Below are positions 34,230 through 44,351 of a DNA stretch of 64,000 nt, piece after piece; position 1 is the stretch's first letter; each line of letters opens with the position of its first letter. Location of the stretch: NCBI GenBank assembly GCA_026315105.1, contig CM048744.1:360717168-360781167 (forward strand). The letters run 5' to 3'. The notes under the pieces were generated by a model, which saw nothing but the letters and a program-made list of their open reading frames with translations, did not search any database and had not been told where the DNA came from. The translations under genes were made by a program, and so were the position numbers. This DNA comes from Locusta migratoria (Eukaryota; Arthropoda; Insecta; Orthoptera; Acrididae).

Positions 34230-34297
34230 ATCATCCCTTGGACTACATACTTAAACTAATGAAGGACAAAATACACACACACACACACACACACACA

Positions 34298-34336
<39 letters not shown>

Positions 34337-34440
34337 ACAAACGTCAGAGGGAGGATTCGAATCTCCGGCGCTAGTGACTGTGCAGCCAGTGACAAGGTGT
34401 CCAGAATCGCGCGGCCATTTCCGCGCGGCTATGATAAATG
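34230..34440 (-). mobile_element. SINE-like copy with (CA)n expansion
   Basis: ACTACATACTTAAACTAATG, then (CA)n with three interruptions (34272-34340), then a tRNA-like head with GAGGATTCGAATCTCC and CGCGCGGC, all on the reverse strand. It is more diverged than other family S copies. Confidence 0.7.
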
Positions 34441-35542
34441 CAGGATGTGGCTTATATGTTTCAAAAGTCAATTGAAGAATATGGTCTTTGGGGTTTGAAA
34501 GTTTTCAACTTTAACCTACTACTTGGAAGGAGAAAACGAGCAGTCGTCTTTCGTTGTTCAGCATTTGATGAGTTAGGATGCCGTTCTTTATTCGAGAATT
34601 GACTCTTTTAGAAGTAAGTGTGAGCAGTATGGCCTGTTTTTCTTTTTAAATTAACTCCTCTAGCTAATATTTAATCTTTTATAGGCCTACAAAGTTTCAA
34701 TCATGATTCATCCCCTTATCCTACCTTATTTTAAAAATTATCGTTTTTCAGTGGTGCAATTCTTATCGTAGGAAAATGTTTGGCGCCATTACGATTCATT
34801 TTGCACTTTACGTAACAAGTAACCCCTATTGCCTAATTCTGAAACTTTTTTATTTCTTCGTGTCTCTAGTAACAAAACCAGCAGCCAACATTTTTTTTCC
34901 CCTGATGTCCTGTAGTACAAATATTCTCTATTGCGTGAAAAAAAATTTTGCATGGTTTGCCATATCGTTGTGTGATGCTTAACATATCCAGACCTTTATC
35001 TATGGTAAGAAATTATTATAAATTAAATAATGTGTTAAAGTTACAGGCATTTTCCAGCAAGTACAGGTGCCTGTGGGCCGATGAGCTATGTTGAGGTAAC
35101 TTCTTTCTAATTTTTATAATGATATTTCGAACCTGTTCTCGCAACCTTGATTGTCATATCTGCCATTTCATCTCTATAGTCATTTACGTTGCCGTTTTAG
35201 CCATTTTCTTCATCAGAATTGATTTGTCTTAATTTTTTCACTCGTAATTTATCCACGTTTCATATACGTGATTTTGCGGATTTTATTTACAATTGACCTG
35301 TACAGACAACAGAACCGACGCATCAGTATTTGAGGATCAGAAATGTGAGTCAATATGAATATCAAGATTTATATTTCGTGAAGATGGAAGGCTGGAGGAT
35401 GACATAAGGAAGAAGATACTGAAAGGGAAGATCGTAAGACTCTACATCCGATACTGTGGCATAACGACTAGTCTAATCAGACAGAGAAGGATTGTAAGAA
35501 GGAAATTGGTGGAAAAACTCGCTGTAACAATAATAATAATAA
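34441..35542. other. No gene recognised
   Basis: AT-rich 1.1 kb. The section 35380-35520 (ATAAGGAAGAAGATACTG and after) may be a LINE-tail relic, but no motif is firm. Confidence 0.4.
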
Positions 35543-36483
35543 TCCATATTAATAAAAATGTATGAAAGCGCATCCCTTGAGAATGATTTCACCGATTTGG
35601 CTAAACTCTTCTTTGTTCAGTTCTTAATTCTCAGGACAAAGTTTGTATGAAAGAAAGTATTTTGAAAATCTGTGGGAAAGTACCAGAATTTGAGAAAAAC
35701 TGAAAGTACGCTTCCAGCTCTGATCATTTTCTAGATTCTCTAACAATCAATTAATTCATTCGCTACTCGTCTAGCGACCAAATAAGCTGTAACGGAGTGA
35801 ACATATACGCCAAAGACATTAGAATAAACAGAGGTGGCGTTATCTATGCGGAGAACAGGCTTTGCTTGAAGTCTGGGAGCAATTGTAAAATCTACCAAAA
35901 AATATCAGAAATTGAGAAAAACTGAAAGTATGTTTCCAGACTGATGCATCGCATCGTAAAAAAGACCCGTCACCATTATAGTGAAAAATCCTTCCTAAAA
36001 CTACTGACAAGCTTATGCACACAAGGTTAAAGCAGCCAGACAGATTTGAGATGAAACTTTGTTTCTTTAGAAGTCCCTTCACATTGTTCTTACCTCCATG
36101 ATGTTATCGGTGCTGATCATATCTTTGGGGCGTTGCAGAGATACAACTGATGTCAGTTCGTAGTATTTTTGAGTGTTGCAAACAAACTGAGTACAGATCG
36201 TGGTTCATTTTTTTTAATGCCTCCATCGCGTTGTCGTAATATCGGTCGGCGGAAACGCAACGCAATCCTACTACTTGATCGTAGAGTCGATGAGACTGAC
36301 GAAGATCTTACACAGCTCTTGGAGGTTTCTAAGCCTAAATTTATAATCATATCAGTTCGTACAATAAAACCATTAAAACTACGGCCACTAAAGTAGCTCG
36401 AAAGGTCTCTCTAATAACCCGTTTCTAGTTGATTTACCCATGCATTTTGAATTCCATTTCCATTCTGGCTCCCGATTTCAATA

Positions 36484-36692
36484 ACAATAAATGAGAGAGG
36501 GAGGGGGGAGGAGGAGATAGACAATGGAGGAATGAAATTGATTTAAAAAGGGGGATGATAGGAGGGTGGAGGAGATGGATAATGCGATATGAGGGAGTGG
36601 TGTGAAGGTGACGGTAAAAGATAGGGGGATGAAACAATGAGGAAATAGAGGAGGGAGGAAGGGACAGACATAGGGAAAAGCAGAGAAGAGAT
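36484..36692. repeat. Polypurine tract (about 210 bp, G/A-rich on plus strand)
   Basis: Mostly purine on the plus strand, with runs such as GAGAGGGAGGGGGGAGGAGG and AGGAGGGAGGAAGGGACAG. It contains several G-runs. It could form triplex or G-quadruplex structures. The minus-strand proline/serine-rich frames across it are artefacts. Confidence 0.8.
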
Positions 36693-37213
36693 TAGGGTCC
36701 AGGTCACGCACTTTTTCGTGGTCCCTCTGTGATCGGCGGAAGTCGGCTGAGTTCGTGTGTCTACGGAATGTTTATACTCTCTACCAACCTTACCTCGTAA
36801 CAGCATTGAACACCGTAGACATCGTCAATGTATTGTTGATTTGTGCTCGGTATTGATTATTGTCTTCCACTTTGTTATTTGCTAAAATAAGTCGACATAC
36901 CTCGACGATTTCTTTTAGAAATAGGTAGGCTGTCCTTGAAAGTGGTGTGAGGAATGTTAAGTCCGATTGTTATTCAGTTACAACAATAAAAAGAGGGAGA
37001 AAGCTTTGCTACACCCGCATGATAAATAACCTTAGAATTATAAATATTCCGTAGATATACATTCCAGTTTTATATTACTCAAACATTGAAGTGATACTTA
37101 ATTTCGTGACCTATCTGTGACGCTTTAACCCCTTACATGTTGTTTCTGTAAGTTGTAGGCCGTAAGCTGGCGGCACCGGGAGAAATAGGCGGGGCTTATT
37201 GTTAAAAAATAAT

Positions 37214-37624
37214 AAAATGTTTGTTAAGCTTAACCCATTTCTTCCCAGCGTTGCGTACACGCAACACGAAATTTAGCCTTACAAAATGCAGTGAAATGGA
37301 CGTACTATAGAAAACTCACCATGCAAGTGTTAAAGCCCTTTTAATTAAAGCTTTTTAACACATGCATGGTGAGTTTTGTATAGTACGTCCATTTCGACTG
37401 CATTTTGTAAGGCTAAATTTCGCTTTGGTGTACCCAACGCTGGGAAGAAATGGGTTAAGGAACTGCGGGGTCATCAGTTACTAAACTTACAAACTACTCA
37501 TGAACTACCTTACACTAAGACGACTGAAACATCCATGCCGGAGGGGGGATTCAAACCCCCGACGGCGGACGGCCTCGCGCACCGCAACACGGCGCTCCAG
37601 TACGCGCGGTTAATCCGCCGCGGC
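37214..37624 (-). mobile_element. SINE (family S) split by a foldback MITE
   Basis: AATGTTTGTTAAGC on the left of the MITE and GGTCATCAGTTACTAAAC, GGGGGATTCAAACCCCC and CCGCCGCGGC on its right are one reverse-oriented SINE. The MITE sits at a TTAA within AAGCTTAAGGGACTT of the family sequence. Confidence 0.85.
37234..37454. mobile_element. piggyBac-type foldback MITE (221 bp)
   Basis: CCCATTTCTTCCCAGCG at one end and CGCTGGGAAGAAATGGG at the other, with TTAA on both sides (37230-37233 and 37455-37458). Complementarity continues almost to the centre (AATTAAAG), so the whole unit can fold as one hairpin. The TTAA duplication and CCC ends indicate piggyBac mobilisation. Confidence 0.92.
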
Positions 37625-37889
37625 GCGGGGCTTATTCTAACAGCCAATGCGCTACGAGCTGAATGCGAGCTTCAGCTCCAAACATTCTCCGCTCAGGGGT
37701 CACGTTTAAGTGCGTGATCTGTATATATCCCATACACATTAGCTACTGCGAAGCGTTGCCGGGTTTGCTAGTAAATGATAAATCAATATGTCCTAAACTC
37801 GTTTACCAAAACACAATCAACAGAAGCATCACAATAATAACCATCCACATCAGAACGAAGACGTGTCTTGCCGTGCGGACTAAGGGGCC

Positions 37890-37950
37890 ACGCTAAGGAT
37901 CGAGGGGCCGCCCCCCTCCAGAAGTTCAAATCCTCTCTCGGGCATGTTTC
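37890..37950 (+). repeat. SINE head fragment
   Basis: GAGGGGCCGCCCCCCTCC is followed by AGTTCAAATCCTCTCTCGGGCATG, a diverged B-box region of family S. Confidence 0.5.
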
Positions 37951-38575
37951 TACATCATCTGCATAAATAGTTAAATACTCCGCAAATAACATTTAAATGC
38001 CTGGCAGAGGTTTCATTAACCATTTTAATAACCTTTCTCTACCGTTCAGTTCCCTAATGGCGCGCGGGAAGAAAGAACACGTAAATCGTTCCGTTTTCGA
38101 TCTCATTTCTCCTATTTTATTGGGATGGTCATGTCTCCCTATGTAAGTGGGTGCTAGCAAAATACTTTCACATTCAGAAGTAAAAGTCGGTGATTGAATT
38201 TTCGCAAATAGATCTTGCTGAACGAATAACGTCTTTCTTTTAATGATTTCCATCTCAAATCGTGCAATATTTCCGTGACGCTTTCCCCCCTGTAACGTGA
38301 GAAAACAAAACGAGCTGCCCTTCTCTGAACCTTCTAAATGTCAACCGTCAGTCTCACCTGGTGAGGGTCTCACACTGGGCAACAGTACTCCAGAAGAGGA
38401 CGCACAAGTGTGATGTAGGCATTCTCTATGGTGGAGCTGTTGCAACTTCGAAGCGTTCTGCCAATGAAACGTAACCTTTGGTTCGCCTTCCGCACAATAT
38501 TTTCTATGTGATCTTTCCAGTCTAATTTCTTCGTAATTGTAACTCCCAAGTATTTGGTAGAATTTACGACCTTAA

Positions 38576-40937
38576 CACTAGAACGGCGGAGTTTCTGACA
38601 TTCCAAAAACGGCGGAAAGGGGTCATTTTGACCCACATATAAAATATTTTCATATTAGCCTTAAATAAGTGTTATTTGTTAATCCACACCTTTTCTCTAG
38701 CAGGGACAATAATTATTAAAAACCACAATTAATAAAAAATAATTATTTATTTCAACAGCGAAATATTTTACTAATTTACTACTGCTACTGCTAACAAGTT
38801 TCCTATTTGTATAAACTTGTAGACACATTTAGTATACGTGGTCCATATTACTCTCGTACATGGTCTACAAACACTTTTGTATCACTTTTCTCTCAAGTTA
38901 CTGGAATCTGCTAGACGCACTTAGCACAAATGATTTCTGTTTTACATTTTCCGCACACAGCTTTGTGGCACTTTACACAGTTTTTCCCTGGTCTTGTTTT
39001 GTTGCCTTTGCAGAGGCTGATTTCGCACTTCCTCCACTTTATTGTTGATTTCGGTCCAGTATCCTCTTCCTTTGCCTGATGTTCTTGCTCTTTCATTCCC
39101 TTGAGTACATCAGCCAGCTGAAGATGAACTTCTTCCTTTCCATTTTCTTGTTTGTTACTATGTTGTAAATGACCCATGCATTTATTGCCACCATGTCCAA
39201 GATGTTGAAAAGACATGCATTGGCCATCTCCTACATGCATCCTTTGTAGTACATTTACGGGTCATTTGATCTACCACGTCCACCGCATACTTTGTTGCAT
39301 TGTAAAATGTTACTGTTTCAGGTTTCTTCTTTTCTTCCTTGCTTGCTTATTGCTGCTTCAGAATGTAGTGTACTCAGAAGAATGACGTTTTTATTCTTCT
39401 TTCCTTGGTATACGGTCATTCTGGGTTGCCGCTATGGTGCAGGATGCTGGTGGAGTGTATTTCAACATTGGACTTCCTTACCTAATCAGGGATTTCACGA
39501 TGGATCTTGTTCATTGTAACAACTAATGAAGTTTTCTTCTCTTTGAGTTTCTTAGCAGGTTGAAGAGATGTAAAGAATCTGTCTGTCTTCACATTTCTTC
39601 CTTGATTTACAAATGGTTCCATGAGACGCAGAACGACGTACTCTCCAAGTGGTTGCTTCTCTCTATGCATGTCCTCTTTGCCGAGGTATGGAAAAGCATT
39701 ACATTTACACTTTGTCGTCACATCGACACCCAACCAGAATTTGAGGCCATATTTGTCTGGTTTGTTGGACATGAACTGAGTGAACCTGCATCTTGTTTTG
39801 CTTAGTAATAGTTGCTCATCTATAGTTATATTTTCTCCAGGACGGTAAGCACGAATACGGTTTTCAATTAAGTTTCCTCAATTTCAGATACAAGAGCGAA
39901 TTTGTTGATTTTTCATCGAAACGGAGGAATCTGAGAAGCTCCTGAAATCTGTCCCTCGGCATAATGTCCTTGATAAAAGTAGCCCCCCAGAGTGCGACCA
40001 GATATCGTCCACAGACATACCTTTGGACAAATAACGCCCCGAGCATACATGATGGCTATCAGTTTCTCCAGTTCCTCAAGCGAAAGAGTCCAGTTATTGT
40101 TTTTCAGTACTTTTTGTGCATTTGACTGTATATTTGTTCATGAGACGTAGCATTGCTTCGTCAAAAATAAGACGGAAGGCACTGGTGACAGAGTCGTCTA
40201 TTCGTTGACAAGCATAAGCAATGGATCCTCCTTTCTCCTTCAGAACGTTCACAGCCGACCTCCTTCCAGAAGATGAAAAATTGGTCGTCTCCCACATGGT
40301 TCCATCCCTAGCAACCATTTTTAGACGCTGCCAACTATACCTGCTGTGATGAAAGACGTGATGACTGATGTAGATCAGCACGTGAATCCTCTTCCACTAA
40401 TCGCTCCTCATTCACTATGTCTTCATCTTCACTTGTCTCAGGTACATAATCATCATCTTCATCAGCCAAGTCCGTTTCGGATTCAACTTCGGAATTCTCT
40501 AAGAGCTGTAACACTTCTTCATCAGAAAGTCCCTGCTGACGATACATGTTCAAAAGCGTGTTTCGAGGACAAAAACTATCACCAGAATAACACGATATAA
40601 ACTGTGGCAGACTGGAACGAACACGTGCCAAGTCGCAACAATGACAGGCAACTACTCTGCAATACTGCTGAATGTTGCCGCTACATTGTTGAATTACTTA
40701 CATATATTCAGAAGGAAATTACATTGGGGTCAAATTGACCCCATCCGCCGTTCTAGGTATATCGATGCAAATGTCAAAGAAAATATAAATACTTTTTAAA
40801 TTCTAATACAGCATCATAAAGAGGAGAAAAAATTAGGAAAAGTCATATGATTTCATTAGGAAAGTAAATAAACTGAAATGACAAAGAAGGAAAAAAGTAT
40901 GGCAAGGGTCATTTTGACCCCTTCCGCCGTGCTAGTG
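38576..40937 (-). mobile_element. piggyBac element with TTAA duplication
   Basis: The ends CACTAGAACGGCGGA and TCCGCCGTGCTAGTG are inverted repeats, flanked by TTAA (38572-38575 and 40938-40941). Subterminal copies of GGGGTCAAATTGACCCC-like palindromes occur near both ends (38620 and 40730 and 40905). The interior is a minus-strand transposase remnant. At about 2.36 kb it is near the usual length. Confidence 0.95.
38911..40631 (-). pseudogene. piggyBac transposase, multiply frameshifted
   Basis: In order on the minus strand: an acidic N-terminus (LSDEEVLQLLENSEVESETD, 40631-40340), WETTNFSSSGRRSAVNVLKE (about 40290), then YLVALWGATFIKDIMPRDRF with FQELLRFLRFDEK (40000-39910), the typical piggyBac core start. 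KPDKYGLKFWLGVD and LGEYVVLRLMEPF follow (39772-39640), then VKTDRFFTSLQPAKKL with the Asp-Arg-Phe-Phe-Thr-Ser motif of the second catalytic Asp. The end is a cysteine-rich domain (CVKCHKAVCGKCKTEIICAKC, about 38970-38915), like the C-terminal RING/PHD-like finger. At least four frame changes; the first catalytic Asp lies in a damaged gap. Confidence 0.92.
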
Positions 40938-41150
40938 TTAAGGTTGGATTGATTCATCGTGTAATTGAAGTTCAGAGGATTTATTTAGTGGTCATGTGTA
41001 TCACTTCACACTTTTCATTATTTAGTGTTAATTGTCAATTTTTGCACCGTGAAGAAATTTTGTCTACATTGCTTTGCAGCTGCTTTCAATTCTCAGTTGA
41101 CTTTACTAACCGATAAACGACAGCATCATCCGCGAACAGTCTAAGGGAGT

Positions 41151-41255
41151 GTGTGTGTGTCTGTGTGTCTGTGCTTTGTTATTAACGTAAGTTAAGTAGT
41201 TTGTAAGTCTTTGTGCCCTTGTCTTTGTTCCCGTAGATTTACAAACATTTGAAAC
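41151..41255 (+). repeat. SINE tail fragment
   Basis: GTGTGTGTCTGTGTGT, AGTTAAGTAGTTTGTAAGTC and TTTACAAACATTTGAAAC are the 3' half of family S, diverged. Confidence 0.55.
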
Positions 41256-41279
41256 GCTTTATTTGTACACGCCAGTGCT

Positions 41280-41800
41280 TCAGTTGGTATCAACAATGTT
41301 TTGAAACGAGTGTACCAGTAGTGCCCCCTTCTTACCCTCTAGCACCACTTCGCACAACACGCTTCTCATTTCCAAGTCAACAAACACGAGCACCCTTGCT
41401 GTCCAGCGCTCCAGAAACGCTACGCGTGTTTTCCTGCAGGGGTTGACAACCACGCGAGAGATTAATGCATCGTGAAACCCCGCTCTTGCCGTGTTCGGGT
41501 CTGGTCCGAGGGCGACGGCAAACAGACGGGAGCAGTGGCTGCTTAGCTTGCTGGCGGCGCGCGTCGTTAGTGAAAGGCGCGCCTCGCGTTTGTTCGCGAG
41601 CAGCAAGTCCTGCGCGCAAACAGGTCTTCCTGAAGACGGCGAGCTCGCGTTCTCGCACGTGACTTGGCAGAAACAGCAGGAGAACACAGGCTGCTCCTCC
41701 GCCTCCGCGAACCCGAATGCAACAGCATTATTCGCGGTGTTTCGGAAATTCCCGTTACATACTCGGATGACTTGAAGAGTGAGTGAGTACATAATATTTT
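41280..41800. other. GC- and CpG-rich segment, unassigned
   Basis: This 0.5-kb block is much richer in CpG than its surroundings (for example GGCGGCGCGCGTCG). It is open for 170 codons on the minus strand and shorter runs on the plus strand. No protein family, TIR or tRNA box is seen. It could be an element 5' UTR/promoter or a host CpG-rich relic. Confidence 0.4.
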
Positions 41801-41814
41801 AGTAAGGAACCCAG

Positions 41815-42800
41815 GTAAATATAGGAAAGGTTGGGGAAATGCCAGCCGACTATATCATAACCCCATACTGCTTCAACAAGCCTTTCAATATAACAATTGG
41901 AAGTAGGGAGCAGTGGGAGAAAATAGTTCGAGACCGTACGGGGGATATTGCCTGGTTCACTGACGGGTCAAAATCAGACCAAGGCGTTGGGCCCGGGGTA
42001 TACGGGGTGCAGCCTAGACTGGAGGGCGTCATCTCTCTAGGAAAACTGGCCTCAGTATTCCAGGCCGAAATCACTGCTCTCACGATGTGTGTCGAGGAGA
42101 ATTTGCGTAGGTGCTACAAAGATCGTAGCATCTATATCTATTCAGACAGCCAGGCAGCCCTGAGATCACTGGCAGCTCCTGCAACAAGGTCTAAAATTGT
42201 TGCAGAATGTCACAGGGTTCTGGTGGAGCTAGGGGAAAGCAATAGAGTAAACCTATTGTGGGTCCCTGGCCACTCGGGGATCAGTGGCAACGAACATGCC
42301 GACAGATTAGCCAGGATGGGGGCAGAGACTCCATTTATTGGACCGGAACCTGTCCTGACAATCACCAAGGCAATGATCAAATTGGAGCTACGTAACTGGC
42401 TCAGAAGACAGCACGTAGAATATTGGACCAAAGTCTATCTACAAAAACATGGCAAGGTAATGATGCCAAAGCCACGTTTTAAATGAAGCTCTGCAATCCT
42501 GGGTTTGAACAGGAGAGAAATTAGACTCATGGTTGGATTGCTGACAGGCCATGGGAATATCAAAAAACACCTACATACAATGGGAATAACAGAAGAGGAC
42601 CCTAAATGTAGGATCTGTGATGAAACTGCATCACATCTAATCTTCGAATGCATTGCATTGGAGAGTAAAAGGCACAGAACATTTGGGACAACCAGACCCG
42701 AAGACATTGTGTCTAATAAAGAACTGGTAAAGGGACTCCTTGCACTGTTCAAGGTCATTGGTTGGCTTTACTAGATATACAGGGAGCGATACCGCACAAT
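41815..42800 (+). pseudogene. I-like LINE C-terminal part: RNase H and CCHC-type finger, one stop
   Basis: Plus-strand frame from 41839 (first ATG after the truncation point). RNase H motifs are complete: WFTDGSKSDQ (Asp 42), FQAEITAL (Glu 77), YSDSQAAL (Asp 103) and WVPGHSGISGNEHAD (Asp 155). A TGA at 42484-42486 stops the frame. It continues in the same frame from about 42487 with LNRREIRLMVGLLTGHG and CRICDETASHLIFEC, the terminal C-x2-C-x5-H-x4-C finger. It ends at 42774. RNase H downstream of RT is found in I/R1-related non-LTR elements. RT and endonuclease are absent because the copy is 5'-truncated near 41815. Confidence 0.88.
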
Positions 42801-43180
42801 AAACTTAGTTTCGGTGCGGGCAGTGGCGGGTTGGATCAAGACTCTTTTGGCTTCCCTGTGAAAATCAATTCAAATCATCAAATCAAGGAACCCAGTCATC
42901 CAGTGATGGTATGGTCACTTCGTTATCTTTGGTTCTGCGAAACAACTCTCTTCTACTGTAACATCTTTGCATTCCACATTTGAAGACATAAAAAGGACTT
43001 TTGACACCTTGTTTTGGTACCTCCTCCAAAGTATGGAAAGCAAAGAGCTCGCAGCATAACACATTTCTTTTATAGATTCGAAATTGAATTCGTGCACATG
43101 GCGTCATTTGATGACATTTCCGGCCACATAAAACAAAGTCCCCTTTATGTTTCCTCGAAGTTTGTGGGTTATATTAATGT
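42801..43180. other. No recognisable feature
   Basis: Probably the 3' UTR of the LINE (to about 42880), then unassigned DNA. Confidence 0.4.
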
Positions 43181-43199
43181 TCACCCAGAATACCACCAG

Positions 43200-44310
43200 A
43201 AATTGCTATGCAGCTCTTTTGTCCAATTGGTATGTTTTCAGTCAACAGTCTTACTATTGCAAGTACGTGTCTGTACGTGTCTGTACTATGGCAGTACGTG
43301 TCTGATTTCCATCCATTTCACAGTGTTTCAGGGATGCTCCTGTTATATGTACCACAACAGAACTGTTTCTACAGGAAACCCAGAACACGTAGTGTTCTTT
43401 CAGAATGCGCCATACCACAAAACTACAGTCCGATTTCACTTTTTCCAACATTTTCAAAAATTTTAGAGAAGGCAAAGCACAGGCAGCTTCTCAACTCCCT
43501 GACGACAAACAACATATTGTCTAGAACACAGATTGAATTTCTGAAGGGTTCCGATATTGAGATGGCTAATAACACCTAGAGTGAGAATGTATTTAATTCA
43601 TAAGATGATAAATTACAGGCGGCAGGTATTTTCTGTGATTTGTCAAAGGCATTTGATTTTGTGAACCATAACATCCGTCTAATTAAAATTCTATGGTGTC
43701 ACGGACATTGCTGCAAAATAATTCAAGTCATACTTCACTAACAGGAAACAAAGGGTGTCAGTGCAAGGGACTAGTAAATTAAAACACCAGTCAACATCAC
43801 ATTCAGAAGAAATTACATGTGGTGTCCCACAAGATCTTCAGGCCATAGCTTTTTTGTATACATTAACGACCTCTCATCAATTACACTGCTAGAAGCAGAG
43901 TTCGATTTATGGGCAAAAAATAGCATGTTGGACGTAATTCTAGGAAGGTCTGCTAATGATATTTTCATGAACATTAATAAATGATTTTAACCCAACTCAT
44001 TGCCATTAAACTTTCAAAAGCCTAACTACACGCAGTTCAAAACATGCAAGAGGTTTCCATCCAGCATAAGTATAAAGTGCGAAGAAGAGCACATAGAGGA
44101 GATTAAATTCAACTGGGAGGTGCACACCACAAAGCTGCAACAACGCCTTAACACATTTGTATTTGCAATTCGAGTGTTAGCAGGCCCAGGAGACTACTCA
44201 GGAACACATATTTTCAATAATTCTCCAGCGACCATTAAACTTTAGTCAGAAATAAATATCAGTTTAAGAGGAGCCTTAAAGAATTACTAGTGGTCAACTC
44301 CTAATTCATT
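43200..44310 (+). pseudogene. Jockey/CR1-type RT remnant
   Basis: Plus-strand blocks are NYSPISLFPTFSKILEKAKH (43425-43480, the YRPISLLPxxSKILEK motif), NNILSRTQIEFLKGS, then IFCDLSKAFDFVNHNI (43630-43680, RT motif A with the catalytic Asp) and FFVYINDLSSITLLE near 43850. The region where FADD belongs is unreadable. EIKFNWEVHTTKLQQRLNTF (44100-44160) belongs to the thumb region. Many stops and small deletions. Confidence 0.75.
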
Positions 44311-44351
44311 GACAAAATTTTGAGTAGAACCGAATGATTCATAGTAGATTT

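Larger units (their letters stand above)
35543..37771 (+). mobile_element. Helitron candidate (non-autonomous)
   Basis: The left end TCCATATTAATAAAAATG, preceded by A, resembles arthropod Helitron 5' ends (TCTATA...AATAAAAATG). The right end GCGAAGCGTTGCCGGGTTTG is followed by CTAG (37768-37771) and then T, as expected for insertion between A and T. No Rep/helicase coding is present. The usual 3' hairpin is weak, so the call is tentative, and the two ends could belong to different copies. Confidence 0.45.
37962..41145 (-). pseudogene. Jockey-like LINE 3' part, split by piggyBac
   Basis: The minus strand of 37980-38571 carries the C-terminal region: KYLGVTITKKLDWKDHIENI, RKANQRLRFIGRTLRSCNSS, TLVRPLLEYCCPV, then MEIIKRKTLFVQQDLFAKI and ERFTCSFFPRAIRELNG. 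At 40942-41145 the RT part resumes with the complement of GGTTGGATTGATTCATCGTG. The sequence on both sides of the transposon matches the uninterrupted related copy at 7741-7800. Multiple frame breaks are present. Confidence 0.82.

Noticed and set aside
30901..34240. Target-site duplication around RTE copy 2
   Set aside because: Left and right flanks share no convincing direct repeat.
36434..36806. Proline/serine-rich minus-strand protein
   Set aside because: It is the complement of a polypurine tract and has no domain.
41280..41792. 170-codon host gene on the minus strand
   Set aside because: The openness follows from high GC content, and no domain or splice context is visible.
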